From Pollenia angustigena (lineage: Eukaryota; Arthropoda; Insecta; Diptera; Polleniidae), in NCBI GenBank assembly GCA_930367215.1, contig OV884060.1:174789253-174853252 (forward strand): a stretch of 64,000 bases of DNA, read 5' to 3'. The notes beneath the pieces are model-generated. The model ran no database searches, was not told where the DNA came from, and was given only the letters and a program-made list of their open reading frames with translations. Each line of letters starts with the position of its first letter. Positions within the stretch are counted from its first letter, which is position 1. Positions 1 to 11,756 of the stretch are shown in pieces. A program made the translations under genes and the position numbers.

Positions 1-22
1 TCAAGAGAATTTCACTCTAAGT

Positions 23-62
23 CAAATTTTCAAAAATGTATAAAAATTTTCACAAATACAAT
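23..62 (+). repeat. 20-bp imperfect sub-repeat inside the monomer
   Basis: Bases 23-42 and 43-62 of the monomer align as two tandem 20-mers, 14 of 20 identical by eye, sharing AAATTTTCA and then AAAT or AAAAT. The pair carries A/T tracts spaced about one helical turn apart, which by general DNA physics favours intrinsic curvature. It may be a relic of how the monomer grew from a shorter unit, but similarity this simple can also arise by chance in AT-rich DNA. The same layout is present in essentially all copies. Confidence 0.5.
39..46 (+). promoter_or_regulatory. TATA-like word (possible, per monomer)
   Basis: TATAAAAA, within GTATAAAAATT, fits a TATA-box consensus and is repeated in every monomer of the TATAAAAA type; many others read TATAAACA or TATAAAATT. 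In DNA this AT-rich the match is weak evidence. It is recorded because satellite transcription sometimes starts inside monomers, not because initiation is shown here. Confidence 0.15.
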
Positions 63-119
63 TTGGATAAAGTGCTTATAAGTTATTGTAGCCCTGTCCA
101 TAGTCTTCATTTTCCATTA

Positions 120-130
120 GGTTTGATTCC
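120..130 (+). promoter_or_regulatory. Pol III B-box-like word (possible, per monomer)
   Basis: GGTTTGATTCC differs at one of eleven positions from the RNA polymerase III internal B-box consensus GGTTCGANTCC. It is present in the CCATTAGG/TTTGATT class and has a second mismatch in the GGTTTGGTTCC and GGTGTGATTCC classes. A weak A-box-like word (GGACACAGTGG, 9 of 11 positions) lies downstream of it, in the wrong order within a monomer and too far upstream of the B box of the next. It could be a relic or chance, and no tRNA fold is present. Confidence 0.2.
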
Positions 131-360
131 CTGCGATCGAAGGGTTTGGACACAGTGGCCATATCCCTCACACAGCACTTTCAAGAGAATTTCACTCTGA
201 GTCAAATTTTCAAAAATGTATAAAATTTTTCACAAATACAATTTGGATAAAGTGCTTATAGGTTGTTGTAGCCCTGTCCATAGTCTTCATTTTCCATTAG
301 GTTTGATTCCCTCCGATCGAATGGTTTAGACACAATGGCCATATCCCTCACACAGCACTT

Positions 361-557
361 TCAAGAGAATTTCACTCTAAGTCAAATTTTCAAAAATGTA
401 TAAAAATTTTCACAAATACAATTTGGATAAAGTGCTTATAGGTTATTGTAGCTTATAGGTTATTGTTGCCCTGTCCATAGTCTTCATTTTCCATTAGGTT
501 TGATTCCCTGCGATCGAAGGGTTTGGACACAGTGGCCATATCCCTCACACAGCACTT
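361..557 (+). repeat. Expanded 197-bp monomer (first of 81)
   Basis: This copy repeats the 17-mer TTATAGGTTATTGTAGC in tandem, lengthening the monomer from 180 to 197. The same expansion, at the same place, begins in monomers starting at 918, 1835, 2391, 2588, 3145, 3342, 6418, 6615, 7532, 7909, 8646, 9383, 11020, 11937, 12674, 13411, 15033, 15950, 16327 and 16524; at 17978, 18175, 19812, 20729, 20926, 22563, 25100, 27277, 28014, 28751, 29668, 30405, 31142, 33139, 33696, 34253, 34810, 35367, 35744, 36121 and 36858; at 37596, 38153, 38710, 39267, 40184, 41281, 41658, 42035, 44032, 44589, 45146, 45523, 47520, 48077, 48994, 49911, 50648, 52645, 53202, 53579, 54136, 54693 and 54890; and at 55447, 55824, 56381, 56938, 57135, 57692, 58069, 58626, 59003, 59740, 60117, 61053, 61430, 61987, 62725 and 63282. 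The cut copy at 63839 is also expanded. Confidence 0.95.
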
Positions 558-917
558 TCAAGAGAATTTCACTCTAAGTCAAATTTTCAAAAATGTATAA
601 AAATTTTCACAAATAAAATTTGGATAAAGAACTTATAGGTTATTGTAGCCCTGTCCATAGTCTTCATTTTCCATTAGGTTTGATTCCCTGCGATCGAAGG
701 GTTTGGACACAGTGGCCATATCCCTCACACAGCACTTTCAAGACAATTTCACTCTAAGTCAAATTTTCAAAAATGTATAAAATTTTTCACAAATACAATT
801 TGGATAAAGTGCTTATAGGTTATTGTAGCCCTGTCCATAGTCTTCATTTTCCATTAGGTTTGATTCCCTGCGATCGAAGGGTTTGGACACAGTGGCCATA
901 TCCCTCACACAGCACTT

Positions 918-3538
918 TCAAGAGAATTTCACTCTAAGTCAAATTTTCAAAAATGTATAAAAATTTTCACAAATACAATTTGGATAAAGTGCTTATAGGT
1001 TATTGTAGCTTATAGGTTATTGTAGCCCTGTCCATAGTCTTCATTTTCCATTAGGTTTGATTCCCTGCGATCGAAGGGTTCGGACACAGTGGCCATATCC
1101 CTCACACAGCACTTTCAAGAGAATTTCACTCTAAGTCAAATTTTCAAAAATGTATAAAAATGTTCACAAATACAATTTGGATAAAGTGCTTATAGGTTAT
1201 TGTAGCCCTGTCCATAGTCTTCATTTTCCATTAGGTTTGATTCCTTGCGATCGAAGGGTTTGGACACAGTGGCCATATCCCTCACACAGCACTTTCAAGA
1301 GAATTTCACTCTAAGTCATATTTTCAAAAATGTATAAAAATTTTCACAAATACAATTTGGATAAAGTGCTTATAGGTTATTGTAGTCCTGTCCATAGTCT
1401 TCATTTTCCATTAGGTTTGATTCCCTGCGATCGAAGGGTTTGGACACAGTGGCCAAATCCCTCACACATCACTTTCAAGAGAATTTCACTCTAAGTCAAA
1501 TTTTCAAAAATGTATAAAAATTTTCACAAATACAATTTGGATAAAGTGCTTATAGGTTATTGTAGCCCTGTCGATAGTCTTCATTTTCCATTAGGTTTGG
1601 TTCCCTGCGATCGAAGGGTTTGGACACAGTGGCCATATCCCTCACACAGCACTTTCAAGAGAATTTCACTCTAAGTCAAATTTTCAAAAATGTATAAAAA
1701 TTTTCACAAATACAATTTGGATAAAGTGCTTATAGGTTATTGTAGCCCTGTCCATAGTCTTCATTTTCTATTAGGTGTGATTCCCTGTGATCGAAGGGTT
1801 TGGACACAGTGGCCATATCCCTACCACAGAACTTTCAAGAGAATTTCACTCTAAGTCAAATTTTCAAAAATGTATAAAAATTTTCACAAATACAATTTGG
1901 ATAAAGTGCTTGTAGGTTATTGAAGCTTATAAGTTATTGTAGCCCTGTCCATAGTCTTCATTTTCTATTAGGTGTGATTCCCTGTGATCGAAGGGTTTGG
2001 ACACAGTGGCCATATCCCTACCACAGAACTTTCAAGAGAATTTCACTCTAAGTCAAATTTTCAAAAATGTATAAAAATTTTCACAAATACAATTTGGATA
2101 AAGTGCTTATAGGTTATTGTAGCCCTGTCCATAGTCTTCATTTTCTATTAGGTGTGATTCCCTGTGATCGAAGGGTTTGGACACAGTGGCCATATCCCTA
2201 CCACAGAACTTTCAAGAGAATTTCACTCTAAGTCAAATTTTCAAAAATGTATAAAAATTTTCACAAATACAGTTTGGATAAAGTGCTTATAGGTTATTGT
2301 AGCCCTGTCCATAGTCTTCATTTCTATTAGGTTTGGTTCCCTGCGATCGAAGGGTTTGGACACAGTGGCCATATCCCTCACACAGCACTTTCAAGAGAAT
2401 TTCACTCTAAGTCAAATTTTCAAAAATGTATAAACATTTTCACAAATACAATTTGGATAAAGTGCTTATAGGTTATTGTAGCTTATAGGTTATTGTAGCC
2501 CTGTCCATAGTCTTCATTTTCTATTAGGTGTGATTCCCTGCGATCGAAGGGTTTGGACACAGTGGCCATATCCCTACCACAGAACTTTCAAGAGAATTTC
2601 ACTCTAAGTCAAATTTTCAAAAATGTATAAAAATTTTCACAAATACAATTTGGATAAAGTGCTTGTAGGTTATTGAAGCTTAAAGGTTATTGTAGCCCTG
2701 TCCATAGTCTTCATTTTCCATTAGGTTTGGTTCCCTGCGATCGAAGGGTTTGGACACAGTGGCCATATCCCTCACACAAAACTTTCAAGAGAATTTCACT
2801 CTAAGTCAAATTTTCAAAAATGTATAAAAATTTTCACAAATACAGTTTGGATAAAGTGCTTATAGGTTATTGTAGCCCTGTCCATAGTCTTCATTTTCCA
2901 TTAGGTTTGGTTCCCTGCGATCGAAGGGTTTGGACACAGTGGCCATATCCCTCACACAGCACTTTCAAGAGAATTTCACTCTAAGTCAAATTTTCAAAAA
3001 TGTATAAAAATTTTCACAAATACAGTTTGGATAAAGTGCTTATAGGTTATTGTAGCCCTGTCCATAGTCTTCATTTTCCATTAGGTTTGGTTCCCTGCGA
3101 TCGAAGGGTTTGGACACAGTGGCCATATCCCTCACACAGCACTTTCAAGAGAATTTCACTCTAAGTCAAATTTTCAAAAATGTATAAACATTTTCACAAA
3201 TACAATTTGGATAAAGTGCTTATAGGTTATTGTAGCTTATAGGTTATTGTAGCCCTGTCCATAGTCTTCATTTTCTATTAGGTGTGATTCCCTGCGATCG
3301 AAGGGTTTGGACACAGTGGCCATATCCCTACCACAGAACTTTCAAGAGAATTTCACTCTAAGTCAAATTTTCAAAAATGTATAAAAATTTTCACAAATAC
3401 AATTTGGATAAAGTGCTTGTAGGTTATTGAAGCTTATAGGTTATTGTAGCCCTGTCCATAGTCTTCATTTTCCATTAGGTTTGGTTCCCTGCGATCGAAG
3501 GGTTTGGACACAGTGGCCATATCCCTCACACAGCACTT
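918..3538 (+). repeat. Mixed monomers rich in expanded copies
   Basis: Thirteen or so monomers of alternating 180 and 197 bp. Monomers at 1655, 1835 and 2032 end with the CTACCACAGAAC state three times in a row, the only place where that state precedes unexpanded copies (2032 and 2212). The monomer at 2212 is 179 bp because one T is missing from the TTCATTTTC run near 2320. The pair of adjacent expanded monomers at 3145 and 3342 resembles the start of the 15-monomer HOR at 17978. No non-satellite sequence is present. Confidence 0.85.
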
Positions 3539-6417
3539 TCAAGAGAATTTCACTCTAAGTCAAATTTTCAAAAATGTATAAAAATTTTCACAAATACAGT
3601 TTGGATAAAGTGCTTATAGGTTATTGTAGCCCTGTCCATAGTCTTCATTTTCCATTAGGTTTGGTTCCCTGCGATCGAAGGGTTTGGACACAGTGGCCAT
3701 ATCCCTCACACAGCACTTTCAAGAGAATTTCACTCTAAGTCAAATTTTCAAAAATGTATAAACATTTTCACAAATACAATTTGGATAAAGTGCTTATAGG
3801 TTATTGTAGCCCTGTCCATAGTCTTCATTTTCCATTAGGTTTGATTCCCTGCGAGCGAAGGGTTTGGACACAGTGGCCATATCCCTCACACAGCACTTTC
3901 AAGAGAATTTCACTCTAAGTTAAATTTTCAAAAATGTATACAAATTTTCACAAATACAATTTGGATAAAGTGCTTATAGGTTATTGTAGCCCTGTCCATA
4001 GTCTTCATTTTCTATTAGGTGTGATTCCCTGCGATCGAAGGGTTTGGACACAGTGGCCATATCCCTCACACAGCACTTTGAAGAGAATTTCACTCTAAGT
4101 CAAATTTTCAAAAATGTATAAAAATTTTCACAAATACAATTTGGATAAAGTGCTTATAGGTTATTGTAGCCCTGTCCATAGTCTTCATTTTCTATTAGGT
4201 GTGATTCCCTGCGATCGAAGGGTTTGGACACAGTGGCCATATCCCTCACACAGCACTTTCAAGAGAATTTCACTCTAAGTCAAATTTTCAAAAATGTATA
4301 AACATTTTCACAAATACAATTTGGATAAAGTGCTTATAGGTTATTGTAGCCCTGTCCATAGTCTTCATTTTCCATTAGGTTTGATTCCCTGCGATCGAAG
4401 GGTTTGGACACAGTGGCCATATCCCTCACACAGCACTTTCAAGAGAATTTCACTCTAAGTCAAATTTTCAAAAATGTATAAACATTTTCACAAATACAAT
4501 TTGGATAAAGTGCTTATAGGTTATTGTAGCCCTGTCCATAGTCTTCGTTTTCTATTAGGTGTGATTCCGTGCGATCGAAGGGTTTGGACACAGTGGCCAT
4601 ATCCCTCACACAGCACTTTCAAGAGAATTTCACTCTAAGTCAAATTTTCAAAAAAGTATAAAAATTTTCACAAATACAATTTGGATAAAGTGCTTATAGG
4701 TTATTGTAGCCCTGTTCATAGTCTTCATTTTCCATAAGGTTTGGTTCCCTGCGATCGAAGGGTTTGGACACAGTGGCCATATCCCTCACACAGCACTTTC
4801 AAGAGAATTTCACTCTAAGTCAAATTTTCAAAAATGTATAAACATTTTCACAAATACAATTTGGATAAAGTGCTTATAGGTTATTGTAGCCCTGTCCATA
4901 GTCTTCATTTTCTTTTAGGTGTGATTCCCTGCGATGAAAGGGTTTGGACACAGTGGCCATATCCCTCACACAGCACTTTCAAGAGAATTTCACTCTAAGT
5001 CAAATTTTTAAAAATGTATAAAAATTTTCACAAATACAATTTGGATAAAGTGCTTATAGGTTACTGTAGCCCTGTCCATAGTCTTCATTTTCTATTAGGT
5101 GTGATTCCCTGCGATCGAAGGGTTTGGACACAGTGGCCATATCCCTCACACAGCACTTTCAAGAGAATTTCACTCTAGGTCAAATTTTCAAAAATGTATA
5201 AAAATTTTCACAAATACAATTTGGATAAAGTGCTTATAGGTTATTGTAGCCCTGTCCATAGTCTTCATTTTCTATTAGGTGTGATTCCCTGCGATCGAAG
5301 GGTTTGGACACAGTGGCCATATCCCTCACACAGCACTTTCAAGAGAATTTCACTCTAAGTCAAATTTTCAAAAATGTATAAACATTTTCACAAATACAAT
5401 TTGGATAAAGTGCTTATAGGTTATTGTAGCCCTGTCCATAGTCTTCATTTTCCATTAGGTTTGATTCCCTGCGATCGAAGGGTTTGGACACAGTGGCCAT
5501 ATCCCTCACACAGCACTTTCAAGAGAGTTTCACTCTAAGTCAAATTTTCAAAAATGTATAAACATTTTCACAAATACAATTTGGATAAAGTGCTTATAGG
5601 TTATTGTAGCCCTGTCCATAGTCTTCGTTTTCTATTAGGTGTGATTCCCTGCGATCGAAGGGTTTGGACACAGTGGCCATATCCCTCACACAGCACTTTC
5701 AAGAGAATTTCACTCTAAGTCTAATTTTCAAAAATGTATAAAAATTTTCACAAATACAATTTGGATAAAGTGCTTTTAGGTTATTGTAGCCCTGTCCATA
5801 GTCTTCATTTTCTATTAGGTGTGATTCCCTGCGATCGAAGGGTTTGGACACAGTGGCCATATCCCTCACACAGCACTTTCAAGAGAATTTCACTCTAGGT
5901 CAAATTTTCAAAAATGTATAAAAATTTCACAAATACAATTTGGATAAAGTGCTTATAAGTTATTGTAGCCCTGTCCATAGTCTTCATTTTCCATTAGGTT
6001 TGGTTCCCTGCGATCGAAGGGTTTGGACACAGTGGCCATATCCCTCACACAGCACTTTCAAGAGAATTTCACTCTAAGTCAAATTTTCAAAAATGTATAA
6101 ACATTTTCACAAATACAATTTGGATAAAGTGCTTATAGGTTATTGTAGCCCTGTCCATAGTCTTCATTTTCTATTAGGTGTGATTCCCTGCGATGGAAGG
6201 GTTTGGACACAGTGGCCATATCCCTCACACAGCACTTTCAAGAGAATTTCACTCTAAGTCAAATTTTTAAAAATGTATAAAAATTTTCACAAATACAATT
6301 TGGATAAAGTGCTTATAGGTTATTGTAGCCCTGTCCATAGTCTTCATTTTCTATTAGGTGTGATTCCCTGCGATCGAAGGGTTTGGACACAGTGGCCATA
6401 TCCCTACCACAGAACTT
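3539..6417 (+). repeat. Run of sixteen unexpanded monomers
   Basis: Sixteen consecutive monomers lack the 17-bp duplication. They alternate between TATAAAAA and TATAAACA types and between the CCATTAGG and CTATTAGG classes. Fifteen are 180 bp; the copy at 5879 is 179 bp because one T is missing from AAAATTTTCAC. The first monomers, with GAGCGAAGG, AAGTTAAATTTTC and TATACAAATT marks (3719-4078), correspond to those at 18552-18911, so this block is a longer, older relative of the 15-monomer HOR. Private variants are CTTTGAAGAG near 4078 and GATGAAAGG near 4935. Confidence 0.8.
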
Positions 6418-7728
6418 TCAAGAGAATTTCACTCTAAGTCAAATTTTCAAAAATGTATAAAAATTTTCACAAATACAATTTGGATAAAGTGCTTATAGGT
6501 TATTGTAGCTTATAGGTTTTTGTAGCCCTGTCCATAGTCTTCATTTTCCATTAGGTTTGATTCCCTGCGATCGAAGGGCTTGGACACAGTGGCCATATCT
6601 CTCACACAGCACTTTCAAGAGAATTTCACTCTAAGTCAAATTTTCAAAAATGTATACAAATTTTCACAAATACAATTTGGATAAAGTGCTTATAGGTTAT
6701 TATAGCTTATAGGTTATTTTAGCCCTGTCCATAGTCTTCATTTTCCATTAGGTTTGATTCCCTGCGATCGAAGGGTTTAGACACAGTGGCCATATCCCTC
6801 ACACAGCACTTTCAAGAGAATTTCACTCTAAGTCAAATTTTCAAAAATGTATAAAAATTTTCACAAATACAATTTGGATAAAGTGCTTATAAGTTATTGT
6901 AGCCCTGTCCATAGTCTTCATTTTCCATTAGGTTTGATTCCCTGCGATCGAAGGGTTTGGACACAGTGGCCATATCCCTCACACAGCACTTTCAAGAGAA
7001 TTTCACTCTAAGTCAAATTTTCAAAAATGTATAAAATTTTTCACAAATACAATTTGGATAAAGTGCTTATAAGTTACTGTAGCCCTGTCCATAGTCTTCA
7101 TTTTCCATTAGGTTTGATTCCCTGCGATCGAAGGGTTTGGACACAGTGGTCATATCCCTCACACAGCACTTTCAAGAGAATTTCACTCTAAGTCAAATTT
7201 TCAAAAATGTATAAAATTTTTCACAAATACAATTTGGATAAAGTGCTTATAGGTTATTGTAGCCCTGTCCATAGTCTTCATTTTCCATTAGGTTTGATTC
7301 CCTGCGATCGAAGGGTTTAGACACAATGGCCATATCCCTCACACAGCACTTTCAAGAGAATTTCACTCTAAGTCAAATTTTCAAAAATGTATAAAAATTT
7401 TCACAAATACAATTTGGATAAAGTGCTTATAGGTTATTGTAGCCCTGTCCATAGTCTTCATTTTCCATTAGGTTTGATTCCCTGCGATCGAAGGGTTTGG
7501 ACACAGTGGCCATATCCCTCACACAGCACTTTCAAGAGAATTTCACTCTAAGTCAAATTTTCAAAAATGTATAAAAATTTTCACAAATACAATTTGGATA
7601 AAGTGCTTATAGGTTATTGTAGCTTATAGGTTATTGTAGCCCTGTCCATAGTCTTCATTTTCCATTAGGTTTGATTCCCTGCGATCGAAGGGTTTGGACA
7701 CAGTGGCCATATCCCTCACACAGCGCTT
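6418..7728 (+). repeat. Transitional block related to 27277-28750
   Basis: Two adjacent expanded monomers (6418 and 6615) are followed by copies with AAGTTATTG, AAGTTACTG, TATAAAATTTTTC and the GTTTAGACACAATGG state, ending with an expanded copy at 7532. The same unusual combination (AAATTTTTC, AAGTTATTG, GTGGTCATATCC or GTAGTCATATCC, TTTAGACACAATGG) recurs around 27277-28750 and 29668-30961, so these segments share ancestry. There is no clear tandem period within the block. Confidence 0.7.
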
Positions 7729-10700
7729 TCAAGAGAATTTCACTCTAAGTCAAATTTTCAAAAATGTGTAAAAATTTTCAAAAATACAATTTGGATAAAG
7801 TGCTTATAGGTTATTGTAGCCCTGTCCATAGTCTTAATTTTCCATTAGGTTTGGTTCCTTGCGATCGAAGGGTTTGGACACAGTGGCCATATCCCTCACA
7901 CAGCACTTTCAAGAGAATTTCACTCTAAGTCAAATTTTCAAAAATGTATAAAAATTTTCACAAATACAATTTGGATAAAGTGCTTATAGGTTATTGTAGC
8001 TTATAGGTTATTGTAGCCCTGTCCATAGTCTTCATTTTCCATTAGGTTTGATTCCCTGCGATCGAAGGGTTCGGACACAGTGGCCATATCCCTCACACAG
8101 CACTTTCAAGAGAATTTCACTCTAAGTCAAATTTTCAAAAATGTATAAAAATGTTCACAAATACAATTTGGATAAAGTGCTTATAGGTTATTGTAGCCCT
8201 GTCCATAGTCTTCATTTTCCATTAGGTTTGATTCCTTGCGATCGAAGGGTTTGGACACAGTGGCCATATCCCTCACACAGCACTTTCAAGAGAATTTCAC
8301 TCTAAGTCAAATTTTCAAAAATGTATAAAAATTTTCACAAATACAATTTGGATAAAGTGCTTAGAGGTTATTGTAGCCCTGTCCATAGTCTTCATTTTCC
8401 ATTAGGTTTGGTTCCCTGCGATCGAAGGGTTTGGACACAGTGGCCATATCCGTCACACAGCACTTTCAAGAGAATTTCACTCTAAGTCAAATTTTCAAAA
8501 ATGTATAAAAATTTTCACAAATACAATTTGGATAAAGTGCTTATAGGTTATTGTAGCCCTGTCCATAGTCCTCATTTTCTATTAGGTGTGATTCCCTGCG
8601 ATCGAAGGGTTTGGACACAGTGGCCATATCCCTACCACAGAACTTTCAAGAGAATTTCACTCTAAGTCAAATTTTCAAAAATGTATAAAAATTTTCACAA
8701 ATACAATTTGGATAAAGTGCTTGTAGGTTATTGAAGCTTATAAGTTATTGTAGCCCTGTCCATAGTCTTCATTTTCCATTAGGTTTGATTCCCTGCGATC
8801 GAAGGGTTTGGACACAGTGGCCATATCCCTCACACAGCACTTTCAAGAGAATTTCACTCTAAGTCAAATTTTCAAAAATTTATAAAAATTTTCACAAATA
8901 CAGTTTGGAAAAAGTGCTTATAGGTTATTGTAGCCCTGTCCATAGTCTTCATTTTCCATTAGGTTTGGTTCCCTGGGATCGAAGGGTTTGGACACAGTGG
9001 CCATATCCCTCACACAGCACTTTCAAGAGAATTTCACTCTAAGTCAAATTTTCAAAAATGTATAAACATTTTCACAAATACAATTTGGATAAAGTGCTTA
9101 TAGGTTATTGTAGCCCTGTCCATAGTCTTCATTTTCCAGTAGGTTTGATTCCCTGCGATCGAAGGGTTTGGACACAGTGGCCATATCCCTCACACAGCAC
9201 TTTCAAGAGAATTTCACTCTAAGTTAAATTTTCAAAAATGTATAAAAATTTTCACAAATACAATTTGGATAAAGTGCTTATAGGTTATTGTAGCCCTGTC
9301 CATAGTCTTCATTTTCTATTAGGTGTGATTCCCTGCGATCGAAGGGTTTGGACACAGTGGCCATATCCCTACCACAGAACTTTCAAGAGAATTTCACTCT
9401 AAGTCAAATTTTCAAAAATGTATAAAAATTTTCACAAATACAATTTGGATAAAGTGCTTGTAGGTTATTGAAGCTAATAGGTTATTGTAGCCCTGTCCAT
9501 AGTCTTCATTTTCCATTAGGTTTGATTCCCTGCGATCGAAGGGTTTGGACACAGTGGCCATATCCCTCACACAGCACTTTCAAGAGAATTTCACTCTAAG
9601 TCAAATTTTCAAAAATGTATAAAAATTTTCACAAATACAGTTTAGATAAAGTGCTTATAGGTTATTGTAGCCCTGTCCATAGTCTTCATTTTCCATTACG
9701 TTTGGTTCCCTGCGATCGAAGGGTTTGGACACAGTGGCCATATCCCTCACACAGCACTTTCAAGAGAATTTCACTCTAAGTTAAATTTTCAAAAATGTAT
9801 AAACATTTTCACAAATACAATTTGGATAAAGTCCTTATAGGTTATTGTAGCCCTGTCCATAGTCTTCATTTTCCATAAGGTTTGATTCCCTGCGAGCGAA
9901 GGGTTTGGACACAGTGGCCATATCCCTCACACAGCACTTTCAAGAGAATTTCACTCTAAGTTAAATTTTCAAAAATGTATAAAAATTTTCACAAATACAA
10001 TTTGGATAAAGTGCTTATAGGTTATTGTAGCCCTGTCCATAGTCTTAATTTTCTATTAGGTGTGATTCCCTGCGATCGAAGGGTTTGGACACAGTGGCCA
10101 TATCCCTCACACAGCACTTTCAAGAGAATTTCACTCTAAGTCAAATTTTCAAAAATGTATAAACATTTTCACAAATACAATTTGGATAAAGTGCTTATAG
10201 GTTATTGTAGCCCTGTCCATAGTCTTAATTTTCTATTAGGTGTGATTCCCTGCGATCGAAGGGTTTGGACACAGTGGCCATATCCCTCACACAGCACTTT
10301 CAAGAGAATTTCACTCTAAGTCAAATTTTCAAAAATGTATAAACATTTTCACAAATACAATTTGGATAAAGTGCTTATAGGTTATTGTAGCCCTGTCCAT
10401 AGTCTTCATTTTCTATTAGGTGTGATTCCCTGCGATCGAAGGGTTTGGACACAGTGGCCATATCCCTCACACAGCACTTTCAAGAGAATTTCACTCTAAG
10501 TCAAATTTTCAAAAATGTATAAAAATTTTCACAAATACAATTTGGATAAAGTGCTTATAGGTTATTGTAGCCCTGTCCATAGTCTTCATTTTCTATTAGG
10601 TGTGATTCCCTGCGATCGAAGGGTTTGGACACAGTGGCCATATCCCTCACACAGCACTTTCAAGAGAATTTCACTCTAAGTCAAATTTTCAAAAATGTAT

Positions 10701-11756
10701 AAAAATTTTCACAAATACAATTTGGATAAAGTGCTTATAGGTTATTGTAGCCCTGTCCATAGTCTTCATTTTCCATTAGGTTTGGTTCCCTGCGATCGAA
10801 GGGTTTGGACACAGTGGCCATATCCCTCACACAGCACTTTCAAGAGAATTTCACTCTAAGTCAAATTTTCAAAAATTTATAAACATTTTCACAAATACAA
10901 TTTGGATAAAGTGCTTATAGGTTATTGTAGCCCTGTCCATAGTCTTCATTTTCTATTAGGTGTGATTCCCTGCGATGGAAGGGTTTGGACACAGTGGCCA
11001 TATCCCTCGCACAGCACTTTCAAGAGAATTTCACTCTAAGTCAAATTTTTAAAAATGTATAAAAATTTTCACAAATACAATTTGGATAAAGTGCTTATAG
11101 GTTATTGTAGCTTATAGGTTTTTGTAGCCCTGTCCATAGTCTTCATTTTCCATTAGGTTTGATTCCCTGCGATCGAAGGGTTTGGACACAGTGGCCATAT
11201 CTCTCACACAGCACTTTCAAGAGAATTTCACTCTAAGTCAAATTTTCAAAAATGTATAAACATTTTCACAAATACAATTTGGATAAAGTGCTTATAGGTT
11301 ATTGTAGCCCTGTCCATAGTCTTCATTTTCTATTAGGTGTGATTCTCTGCGATGGAAGGGTTTGGACACAGTGGCCATATCCCTCACACAGCACTTTCAA
11401 GAGAATTTCACTCTAAGTCAAATTTTCAAAAATGTATAAACATTTTCACAAATACAATTTGGATAAAGTGCTTATAGGTTATTGTAGCCCTGTCCATAGT
11501 CTTCATTTTCTATTAGGTGTGATTCCCTGCGATGGAAGGGTTTGGACACAGTGGCCATATCCCTCACACAGCACTTTCAAGAGAATTTCACTCTAAGTCA
11601 AATTTTTAAAAATGTATAAAAATTTTCACAAATACAATTTGGATAAAGTGCTTATAGGTTATTGTAGCCCTGTCCATAGTCTTCATTTTCCATTAGGTTT
11701 GATTCCCTGCGATCGAAGGGTTTGGACACAGTGGCCATATCCCTCACACAGCACTT
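7729..11756 (+). repeat. 22-monomer HOR (4028 bp), copy 1
   Basis: This unit holds 22 monomers, four of them expanded (7909, 8646, 9383, 11020), which totals 4028 bp. Diagnostic marks in order are TGTGTAAAAATTTTC (near 7764), an expanded copy with GGGTTCGGACAC, CTTAGAGGTTATTG, GTCACACAGCAC, an expanded TTGAAGCTT copy, AAATTTATAAAAA with CCCTGGGATCG, CCAGTAGG, TTACGTTTGG and GAGCGAAGG. All recur 4028 bases later. The expanded copy at 9383 has lost the HindIII site by reading GAAGCTAATAGG. Confidence 0.92.

Larger units (their letters stand above)
1..180 (+). repeat. Reference 180-bp satellite monomer
   Basis: This first copy serves as the coordinate reference. Composition is uneven: bases 20-70 are very AT-rich with A/T tracts, and 90-180 are more GC-rich. 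Landmarks are a 20-bp imperfect sub-repeat (23-42 and 43-62), a TATAAAAA string (39-46), the segment that duplicates in long monomers (76-92), GGTTTGATTCC (120-130), the palindrome CGATCG (134-139, a PvuI site and the only two CpGs) and TGGCCA (156-161, an MscI site). Three common states at 113-130 define classes: CCATTAGGTTTGATTCC, CCATTAGGTTTGGTTCC and CTATTAGGTGTGATTCC. Other recurrent variable sites are TATAAAAA versus TATAAACA, GATCGAAGG versus GATGGAAGG, and CTCACACAGCAC versus CTACCACAGAAC. This particular copy has AAGTTATTG where most have AGGTTATTG. Confidence 0.95.
1..917 (+). repeat. Left-edge block homologous to 28391-29307
   Basis: Five monomers here match those at 28391-29307 at a constant offset of 28,390. 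Shared rare marks are the AAGTTATTG state in the first copy, the expanded monomer ending TATTGTTGCC (361 and 28751), and the AAATAAAATTTGG plus AAAGAACTTATAGG monomer (558 and 28948). The match ends near 917, where the next monomer is an ordinary expanded copy while 29308 onward carries AAAATGTGTAAAA. The two blocks descend from one ancestral segment. Confidence 0.85.

Noticed and set aside
120..142. tRNA gene
   Set aside because: Only a B-box-like T-loop word is present. The flanking bases do not form a five-pair T stem (TTAGG against CCCTG), and no acceptor, D or anticodon arm is visible.
127..142. Canonical CENP-B box
   Set aside because: The TTCG and GGG blocks are too close together and the intervening conserved A and the C before GGG do not fit. 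It is kept only as a weak resemblance in the findings.
140..150. Telomere-like GGGTTTGG word
   Set aside because: It occurs once per 180-bp monomer inside AAGGGTTTGGAC and never in tandem, so it is not telomeric repeat.
4259..6057. Six-monomer HOR of 1080 bp
   Set aside because: The monomers at 4259 and 4439 match those at 5339 and 5519 at +1080, but the following ones do not keep the offset, so a regular period is not supported.
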